Of a stretch of DNA of 64,000 nt, positions 59,107 to 64,000 are shown piece by piece. The stretch is taken from NCBI RefSeq assembly GCF_009604455.1, contig NZ_WEGL01000002.1, positions 682,001 through 746,000 of the forward strand, given 5' to 3'. The stretch comes from Streptomyces sp. RB17. GTDB lineage: Bacteria > Actinomycetota > Actinomycetes > Streptomycetales > Streptomycetaceae. The notes below the pieces were generated by a model, which had not been told where the DNA came from, searched no databases, and saw only the letters and a program-made list of their open reading frames with translations. The position numbers and the translations under genes were made by a program. Position 1 is the stretch's first letter. Each line of letters starts with the position of its first letter.

Positions 59107-59348
59107 CCGAACAAGCAGCTCCTCACATCTCCCATCCACGGATCATGGTGCTCGGAGTGTGCCCGGGCAAGCCCGGCGAGCGGCCCTTCCGGATCATGGA
59201 GATCGACGGTCAGGTGATCGGTCAGGCCAGGACCGTCACCGACGTACTGGAGACCGCCGCCTCGTACGGCATCACCATCCACGACCTGGACGACCCCGAC
59301 GTGGTCCGCTGGGTCGGCGGGGACAAGTACACCTGGACGCTGCACTGA
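59103..59348 (+). CDS. Small conserved-looking hypothetical protein
   Basis: This 81-residue protein starts at ATG 59103. It is compact and not low-complexity: HISHPRIMVLGVCPGKPGER, FRIMEIDGQVIGQARTVTDV and HDLDDPDVVRWVGGDKYTWTLH. Strong GC3 bias and normal composition support a real gene. No domain is recognised. It is convergent with the glucanase gene, 12 bases apart. Confidence 0.72.
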   Translation: MTEQAAPHISHPRIMVLGVCPGKPGERPFRIMEIDGQVIGQARTVTDVLETAASYGITIHDLDDPDVVRWVGGDKYTWTLH

Positions 59349-59360
59349 GCAGGGTGCGGC

Positions 59361-60596
59361 TCAGCCGACCGTCCACTTCTGGTTGGCGCCGCCCGTGCAC
59401 GTCCAGATCTGCAGGCGTGTGCCGTTGGCCGAGTTGTTCCCGGTCACGTCGAGGCACTTGTTCGCCTGCGGGTTGACGATGTCGTCCGCCCCGGTGACCG
59501 TCCACTTCTGGTTCGGGCCGCCGGTGCAGTCCCACAGCTGGACGGTCGAGCCGTCCGCCGTGCCGTTGTCCGTGACGTCCAGGCACTTGCCGAGCGCCCG
59601 GATCGTGCCGTCCGAGCCGACCGTCCACTGTTGCGCGGCCGTGCCGTTGCAGTCGTAGAGCTGCACCGGTGTGCCGTTCGCGGAGTTCGCGCCGGCCACG
59701 TCCACGCACTTGCCGGCCAGGCCGCGTATCGGCACCCCGGCCGCGCTGTTGCTCGTCGTCACCGACACCGAGTCCACCACCAGCTGTTGCGGGAACTGGG
59801 TGCTGGCGTCCGGGTCGCCGGGCCAGTAGCCGCCGACGGCCAGGTTCAGGATCAGGAAGAACGGCTTGTTGTCGAACACCCAGGTCTTTCCGCCCAGGTC
59901 GGCGGGGGTGCGGCGTTCGTAGACGGTGCCGTCCACGGACCAGGTGATCGAGCCGGGTGACCAGTCGACGGCGAAGGTGTGGAAGGCGTCCGCGAAGGCC
60001 TGTCCGTTCGGCAGCGTGTAGGCCGCGCCGATGCCGCCCGAGCCGGAGTAGCCGGGGCCGTGGATGGTGCCGTGCACGGTCGAGGGTTCGAAGCCGACGT
60101 TCTCCATCACGTCGATCTCGCCCGAGTCGGGCCAGTCCACGGGCGTGCCGAGCATCCAGAACGCCGGCCACATGCCCTGCCCGCGGGGAATCTTCATCCG
60201 CGCCTCGACATGCCCGTACTGGGCGTTGAACTTCCCGGCCGTGTTCAGCCGGGCCGAGGTGTACTGGCAGCTGCCGTACCAGCACTGGTAGCCGGCCGGG
60301 TTCTCCTTGCGGGCGGTGATCACCAGGTGTCCCTGGCCGTCCAGGGCGGCGTTGTTCGTGCCGGACGTGTAGTACTCCCGCTCGTGGTTGTTGACGTTGT
60401 CGCCGGTCTCCAGCGTCCACTTCGAGGAGTCGACCGCGGAGCCCGCGGGCCCGTCGAACGTGTCGGAGAAGGTGGAGACGGTCGCCGCCGTCGGCGCGCC
60501 GGCCTGGGCCCGCTCGGGACCGACGGCGGCGGAGCCGATCAGGGCGGCGGACACGGCGGCGAGGAGACATCTGCGGAGCATGCGTGGGGAGGCCAT
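59361..60596 (-). CDS. Secreted GH16 beta-1,3-glucanase-like enzyme with ricin-type lectin domain
   Basis: The protein has 411 residues. The signal peptide spans about residues 1-32 (LLAAVSAALIGSAAVG...AQA). The GH16 domain (about 40-280) has the catalytic motif GEIDVMENVG, with E160 as nucleophile and E165 as acid/base, and FHTFAVDWSPGSITWSVDG. The C-terminal 125 residues are three ricin-B/CBM13 repeats (KCVDVAGANSANGTPVQLYDCNG...QQWTV; KCLDVTDNG...QLWDC; KCLDVTGNNSANGTRLQIWTC). It probably hydrolyses laminarin-type beta-1,3-glucans outside the cell. The promoter and a dre-like site lie upstream. Confidence 0.93.
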   Translation of the reverse strand: MASPRMLRRCLLAAVSAALIGSAAVGPERAQAGAPTAATVSTFSDTFDGPAGSAVDSSKWTLETGDNVNNHEREYYTSGTNNAALDGQGHLVITARKENPAGYQCWYGSCQYTSARLNTAGKFNAQYGHVEARMKIPRGQGMWPAFWMLGTPVDWPDSGEIDVMENVGFEPSTVHGTIHGPGYSGSGGIGAAYTLPNGQAFADAFHTFAVDWSPGSITWSVDGTVYERRTPADLGGKTWVFDNKPFFLILNLAVGGYWPGDPDASTQFPQQLVVDSVSVTTSNSAAGVPIRGLAGKCVDVAGANSANGTPVQLYDCNGTAAQQWTVGSDGTIRALGKCLDVTDNGTADGSTVQLWDCTGGPNQKWTVTGADDIVNPQANKCLDVTGNNSANGTRLQIWTCTGGANQKWTVG

Positions 60597-60633
60597 GGCT
60601 CTCCGTTCGGTGTGGGGGGTGAGATGCCTCTTG

Positions 60634-60680
60634 ATTTAAGGAGTGAGAAAAGCAGGCGTCAATACCCTGGTACAGACCAG
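60634..60680 (-). promoter_or_regulatory. Promoter and dre-like operator of the glucanase gene
   Basis: On the minus strand TTGACG (60657-60662) and TTAAAT (60634-60639) are spaced 17 bases, leaving a leader of about 30 bases. Just upstream, CTGGT-N4-ACCAG (60667-60680) reads TGGTCTGTACCA, matching the DasR dre core TGGTCTAGACCA at 10 of 12 positions. Control by DasR or another GntR protein is plausible. Confidence 0.6.
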
Positions 60681-60702
60681 ATGTTGATGTACCGTCAGCC
60701 GG

Positions 60703-61266
60703 TCACTCGGAGTTGGGCTTGGGCTTGGGCGCGCGCCGGTGCACCGCCCGTCCCAGCCGCCGTCCCAGCAGCAGCCGCCCGAGCAGCGCCCCGGCGGTGT
60801 TGAGCAGGACGTCGTCGATGTCGAAGGCGCGCCCGGTGACCAGCGCGCCCTGTACCAGCTCCACCGTCAGCATCACCAGCGCCGTGAACGCCAGTACGTG
60901 CAGCATCCCTCGGGCGTGCGGGGCGAGGACCGGCACCAGCACCCCGAACGGGGCGCCGAGGAGCACGTTCCCGCCGATCTGCCGCACCGCGTCCGCCGTC
61001 CGCGCCTGCTCCAGGTAGGTCCGCAGAGAGCGGCCGGGGTGCAGATTGCTGTGCGTCAGATGCGCCGAGGCGGGCGACGGCTCCAGTGTGATCCGGGCCA
61101 GGACGGCCGCGAACACGACCATGAACGCGAAGGCGACGAGCATCGCCGAAAGCCGCAGGAGCAGGGGAAGCGCGCGCTGCGCGGCCGGTCGGCGGGTCTT
61201 CTCGGCCGGCGCCCGCTTCCCTGGTGCGCTCAGCAGTGCGGGCAGTCGCGGGACGGTGCGGGCCAT
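60703..61266 (-). CDS. VanZ-family membrane protein
   Basis: This 187-residue protein has an N-terminal hydrophobic helix (LLLRLSAMLVAFAFMVVFAAVLARI), then a VanZ-like core: RQIGGNVLLGAPFGVLVPVLAP, LHVLAFTALVMLTVELVQGALVTGRAFDIDDVLLNTAGALLGRLLL. The ELVQ...DIDDVLLNTAGALLG stretch is the family signature. The C-terminal tail is basic. Best known from teicoplanin resistance, but most actinomycete members have no known role. ATG at 61266 follows GGGAGGA. Confidence 0.88.
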   Translation of the reverse strand: MARTVPRLPALLSAPGKRAPAEKTRRPAAQRALPLLLRLSAMLVAFAFMVVFAAVLARITLEPSPASAHLTHSNLHPGRSLRTYLEQARTADAVRQIGGNVLLGAPFGVLVPVLAPHARGMLHVLAFTALVMLTVELVQGALVTGRAFDIDDVLLNTAGALLGRLLLGRRLGRAVHRRAPKPKPNSE

Positions 61267-61506
61267 GGGATCCTCCCGTGGTGAACTCCCGTGGGTCGTA
61301 GGCCGGTTACCCGGCAACCGGCTCGGAATGCCCCTGTCCCGGCGACTTCGGGCACGCAACGGGTTTCCGTTCACGCTCCCGGGGCACTCCGGCTGCGGAC
61401 CCGCGTGCCGCCGCATCTCCGGGGGTCCGGCGGTGCTTGGATGCCCCGAGCGGTGCATCGGACACATCGCCGTGTATGTGTGCAGAGCGGACCGAGGAGG
61501 TGGCGG

Positions 61507-61701
61507 ATGACCCGGCGTACGATTCCCCGACCGGTCCTCCTCATCCTCGGTGAACTCCTGGTCTGGTGGGGTGCGCTGGCCCTGCTGTGGCTGGTGTTCA
61601 TCACTTCGGTCGACACCCTGGAACGGGTTGTCGGCGGGAGCGCCGCGGTGGTCGGGGCGCTGCTGGCACGGGCCGGCCGGCGGGCGGTGGCCTGGCGGTG
61701 A
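61507..61701 (+). CDS. Small membrane protein at the head of the Mrp-like operon (possible MrpE/MbhA remnant)
   Basis: This 64-residue protein starts at ATG 61507 after GAGGAGG. Two hydrophobic stretches (PVLLILGELLVWWGALALLWLVFI and VVGGSAAVVGALLARA) make it a two-helix membrane protein. MrpE subunits are 150 residues or more, so this would be much reduced; position before an MrpF-like gene is the only argument. Its stop overlaps the next GTG start. Confidence 0.55.
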   Translation: MTRRTIPRPVLLILGELLVWWGALALLWLVFITSVDTLERVVGGSAAVVGALLARAGRRAVAWR

Positions 61702-62150
61702 ACGGCTGGATCCTCGCGGCGACCGTCGTACTGGGCGGGGGAGGTGCGGCCGCCCTGTGGGGTGTCACCACCGGCCCGCCCTCCCGCCGGGTCGTCGCCC
61801 AGAACATGACCACCTCCGCCCTGTGCCCCGCCCTGCTGCTGCTCTCCCAGGGCTACGCCCGCCCCGCCTACGTGGACCTCGCCCTGCTACTGGCCCTGCT
61901 CGGCCCGGTCGGCACGCTCGTCTTCGCCCGCCTCCTCTCGGACGACCTGGAGGGCGAGCGGCCGAGCGCCTGGGGGCTGACCTGGAGCGCCGCCGCACTG
62001 AGCGCGGCGGTCGTGGCCGCCGTCTGCATCGCCACCGGCCCCGGCCGCGCCATGGTGAAGCTCCTGGTCATCGGCACCCTCCTGATCGCCGGCAACGTGA
62101 TCGCCTCACGCGCCCTGTCCGGTGGATTCCGGGGGGTGCGGGGTGGCTGA
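61698..62150 (+). CDS. MrpF-like antiporter subunit with MrpG-like C-terminal helix
   Basis: The protein has 150 residues; GTG at 61698 overlaps the preceding stop (GTGA). Residues 1-80 resemble MrpF/MnhF: a first helix, then GPPSRRVVAQNMTTSALCPALLLLSQGYARPAYVDLALLLALLGPVGTLVFARLL. The remainder has two more helices, the last (RAMVKLLVIGTLLIAGNVIASRAL) like the third helix of MrpG. The MrpG motif around HAxTK is absent, so an F-G fusion with a shortened G part is one reading. It ends in FRGVRGG exactly where the tandem-repeat tract begins. Confidence 0.65.
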   Translation: MNGWILAATVVLGGGGAAALWGVTTGPPSRRVVAQNMTTSALCPALLLLSQGYARPAYVDLALLLALLGPVGTLVFARLLSDDLEGERPSAWGLTWSAAALSAAVVAAVCIATGPGRAMVKLLVIGTLLIAGNVIASRALSGGFRGVRGG

Positions 62151-62480
62151 CATGCGCTGGGCCGGAGCCCGGAGGTGTGTGGCGGGGGGCGCGTGCGCGC
62201 GGCGAGGTGTGGCGGTGGATGCGTGGGTGGGCAGGTGGCGGGGGTGCGGGGTGGCTGACATGCGCTGGGCCGGAGACCGGAGGTGTGTGGCGGGGGGCGG
62301 GTTCACGTGGCGTGGCGCGGCGGTGGATGCGTGGGTGGGCAGGTGGCGGGGGTGCGGGGTGGCTGACATGCGCTGGGCCGGAGACCGGAGGTGTGTGGCG
62401 GGGGGCGCGTGCGCGCGGCGAGGTGCGGCGGTGGATGCGTGGGTGGGCAGGTGGCGGGGGTGCGGGGTGGCTGGTGTGCT
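62146..62480. repeat. 108-bp tandem repeat, three copies plus a partial
   Basis: Units begin at 62146, 62254 and 62362, with a partial fourth at 62470. The period is exactly 108 bases, and copies differ at a few positions. The tract is extremely G-rich on the plus strand and interrupts an otherwise tightly coupled antiporter operon. Open frames in it are low complexity and not called as genes. Confidence 0.85.
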
Positions 62481-62660
62481 GGTGGGGCGGTGGCAGGGGT
62501 GCGTGGCGGATGAGTGCGCGTGGCGGCCGCGGGGGCCTGCGGCCCATTTGCTCGCGGGGTGCCTGGGATGCGGGGCGGATGCTGCGTCCGGGAGGCGGAG
62601 GGGTTGTGGGTCGGCCCGCTTGTTCGTGAATCGGCCGTGTGACTGCGGGACGGCCGAGGG

Positions 62661-62768
62661 GCCGAGCCGTCTGCGGGGGTGCCGGACGTCCGAGGGGCCG
62701 AGCCGTCTGCGGGGGTGCCGGACGGGCGACGGGCCAAGTTGGCTGCGGGGGTGCTGGACGGCCGGCCC
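62661..62768. repeat. 36-bp tandem repeat, three copies
   Basis: Units begin at 62661, 62697 and 62733; the first two are almost identical and the third is diverged. They lie in the same non-coding tract (62151-62873) as the 108-bp repeats, 105 bases before the next antiporter gene. The rest of that tract is GC-rich filler with no feature I can name. Confidence 0.8.
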
Positions 62769-62873
62769 GCCCCCGGGGCGTCGGCCGGAGCGCGCCGCGC
62801 GCCCCGTGTTCGTGGGGCGGCCGCGGATCTGCCCCGCTGACGGACCGGCCGCCGGGCCGAGTGGAGGTGCGGC

Positions 62874-63137
62874 GTGGACGATGCCGTGATCCTTGTGGCG
62901 CTGCTCCTGACGGCCGCCTCCGCCACCGCCGCCGTCGTCCAGCGCGACCCCGCCCGCCAGGCACTGGTGCTGTCCGTGCTCGGGTCCGTGCTGGCCGTCC
63001 TGTTCACCGTGCTCCAGGCCCCGGACGTCGGCCTGTCCCAGCTGGCCGTCGGCTCCGCGCTCACCCCGCTGCTGATCATGCTGAGCGTGCGCAAGGTCAG
63101 ACGCCGCGGCCGCTCGGAGGACGGTGGTGCGAAGTGA
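62874..63137 (+). CDS. MbhD/DUF4040-type antiporter subunit
   Basis: This 87-residue protein starts at GTG 62874 after GGAGGTG. Three membrane helices (AVILVALLLTAASATAAVV; ALVLSVLGSVLAVLFTVLQ; LSQLAVGSALTPLLIML) surround the DUF4040 core APDVGLSQLAVGSALTPLLIM, found in MbhD and in the C-terminal part of MrpA. Its stop overlaps the next gene (GTGA). Confidence 0.85.
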   Translation: MDDAVILVALLLTAASATAAVVQRDPARQALVLSVLGSVLAVLFTVLQAPDVGLSQLAVGSALTPLLIMLSVRKVRRRGRSEDGGAK

Positions 63138-63871
63138 ACCGGCTGCGGCTCACCCTGCTGGCCGTCGGCGGCGCCGGCCTGGCCGCCCTGCTCGTCGCCG
63201 CCTGCCTCGGCCTGCCCGGCTTCGGCGGCCGGAGCCATCCGTACGGCACCCGGGCCGTACACGCCTCCCTCACCCGGCGCACCGCCAACACCATCGCCTC
63301 CGTCAACTTCGACCAGCGCGCCTACGACACCCTCGGCGAGATGACCATCCTGTTCGCCGCCGTCCTCGGCTGCGTGGTGCTGCTGCGCCAGGCCCGCGAC
63401 GAGCACCGGGCACAGCCGCAACCCGCCGAAGTGGCCCTCCCGGTCCGCCGCTACACCCTGATCGTGCTGCCCGTCGCCCTGGTCACCGGCCTCTACGTCA
63501 TCGCCCACGGCCAGCTCAGCCCCGGCGGCGGCTTCCAGGGCGGAGTCGTCGCCGCGACCGCCCTGCACCTGCTGTACCTCGGCGCCGACTACCGCGCGCT
63601 GGAACGCATCCGTCCGCTCGCCGTCTACGAGGCCGCCGACGCGGTCGCGGTCTCGTCCTACCTCGTGCTGGGCGCCGCCGGTGTCCTGGCCGGCACCGCG
63701 TTCCTCGCCAACACGCTGCTGCCGTACGGCACCTTCAACACCCTGTCCTCCGGCGGCACCGTCCCCCTGCTGAACGCGGCCATCGGCATGGAGGTGGCGA
63801 GCGCGGTCGTCGTGCTGCTCGCGAACTTCCTCGACCAGGCCGTCGAGATCGAGGAGGAGCACGGGAGTTGA
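63134..63871 (+). CDS. MnhB/MrpB-domain antiporter subunit with MbhE-like N-terminus
   Basis: The protein has 245 residues. The N-terminal part (residues 1-90) has two helices around a loop with RTANTIASVNFDQRAYDTLGEMTILFAAVLGCVVLLR, like MbhE or the end of MrpA. From about 105 it is a typical MrpB (YTLIVLPVALVTGLYVIAHGQLSPGGGFQGGVVAATALHLLYLGADY; NTLSSGGTVPLLNAAIGMEVASAVVVLLANF). The gene order D, E+B, C is that of archaeal Mbh/Mrp operons. It is probably part of a Na+/H+ antiporter in the membrane. Confidence 0.9.
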   Translation: MNRLRLTLLAVGGAGLAALLVAACLGLPGFGGRSHPYGTRAVHASLTRRTANTIASVNFDQRAYDTLGEMTILFAAVLGCVVLLRQARDEHRAQPQPAEVALPVRRYTLIVLPVALVTGLYVIAHGQLSPGGGFQGGVVAATALHLLYLGADYRALERIRPLAVYEAADAVAVSSYLVLGAAGVLAGTAFLANTLLPYGTFNTLSSGGTVPLLNAAIGMEVASAVVVLLANFLDQAVEIEEEHGS

Positions 63872-64000
63872 CCACCGTGATGCACGTCCTTCCCTACCTG
63901 GTCGCCGTCCATGTCTTGCTGACCGGCTGCTACGGCCTCGCCACCAGCCGCAACCTCATCCACGCCGTCGGCTGTCTCGCGGTCTGCCAGTCCTCCACCT
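63868..64000 (+). CDS. MnhC/MrpC-type antiporter subunit, N-terminal fragment
   Basis: Only 44 codons are visible before the window ends. TTG at 63868 overlaps the preceding stop; ATG at 63880 is an alternative. The sequence HVLPYLVAVHVLLTGCYGLATSRNLIHAVGCLAVCQSST looks like the first helix and NuoK-like opening of MrpC subunits (GxYGLxTSRNLIH). Further antiporter genes (MrpD) should follow outside the window. Confidence 0.8.
   Translation, partial: MTTVMHVLPYLVAVHVLLTGCYGLATSRNLIHAVGCLAVCQSST

Noticed and set aside
62122..62889. Plus-strand frame encoding a Cys/Trp/Gly/Arg-rich 255-residue protein
   Set aside because: It merely translates the tandem-repeat tract, has no ribosome-binding site and runs through into the next antiporter gene out of frame.

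Overview
The window reads as chromosomal DNA of a Streptomyces-type actinomycete. GC is very high, codon third positions are almost all G or C, GTG and TTG starts are common, adjacent genes overlap by ATGA or GTGA, and several families are typical of the genus (SpoIIE/HATPase phosphatase, SigE-type ECF sigma factor, DUF2470 gene behind an iron box, CYP102B-like P450s, ROK and LacI regulators, secreted GH16 glucanase with ricin-type lectin repeats). No phage, plasmid, transposase, rRNA, tRNA or CRISPR gene was seen. The only mobile-like DNA is short interspersed intergenic repeats and tandem repeats.  Layout. 1-5.9 kb: two paralogous sugar-binding lipoproteins. One belongs to an ABC operon (ATPase, partial permease); the other is translationally coupled to a GAF/PAS/PP2C/HATPase phosphatase. 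6.2-9.6 kb: divergent pirin and MFS exporter genes around a perfect dyad. 9.7-11.2 kb: ECF sigma factor, a small membrane protein and a secreted Pro-rich repeat protein. 11.6-15.9 kb: cupin, PLP-dependent deaminase/desulfhydrase, VWA/MoxR pair and a TetR remnant. 16.1-19.6 kb: osmoprotectant ABC transporter, two permeases and binding protein convergent with the ATPase. 19.7-35.3 kb: a complete L-rhamnose island. One arm (rhaI, rhaD, rhaB, lutA, lutB, lutC) takes rhamnose to L-lactaldehyde, L-lactate and pyruvate; the divergent arm encodes the ABC importer, mutarotase, a cytoplasmic BNR_4 propeller and a LacI regulator. Two consensus-like promoters and three dyads lie between the arms.  35.4-50.6 kb: assorted genes, including an S33 peptidase, a PIG-L deacetylase that appears internally deleted, a Cys-cluster/pentapeptide fusion, a stand-alone CYP102B-like P450 with a divergent TetR gene, the iron-box DUF2470 gene, a Tat-exported lactonase-type propeller, a FUSC-like membrane protein, a CGNR regulator divergent from a quinone oxidoreductase, and FBP, DUF3626 and PAS-LuxR proteins. 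50.9-56.8 kb: a self-sufficient P450-reductase fusion (CYP102), a ROK regulator with a XylR-like dyad, and an epimerase. 56.95-57.12 kb: a strong candidate structured small RNA on the minus strand with a 15-bp closing stem, a GNRA-capped hairpin and an intrinsic-type terminator. 57.4-59.3 kb: a PHP-domain protein, then decayed fragments of an SDR and a type IB topoisomerase. 59.4-61.3 kb: the GH16 glucanase, with a promoter and a dre-like operator, and a VanZ protein. 61.5-64 kb: the start of an Mrp/Mbh-type cation/proton antiporter operon split by more than 0.7 kb of GC-rich DNA containing 108-bp and 36-bp tandem repeats.  The most interesting items are the structured RNA, the phosphatase/sugar-binding-protein coupling, the shortened PIG-L protein, the rhamnose-operon BNR_4 protein, the paired operators at the CGNR locus, and the interspersed repeats, one of which appears to form the C-terminal tail of a P450. 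All functional assignments come from reading the sequence; no database search was run.
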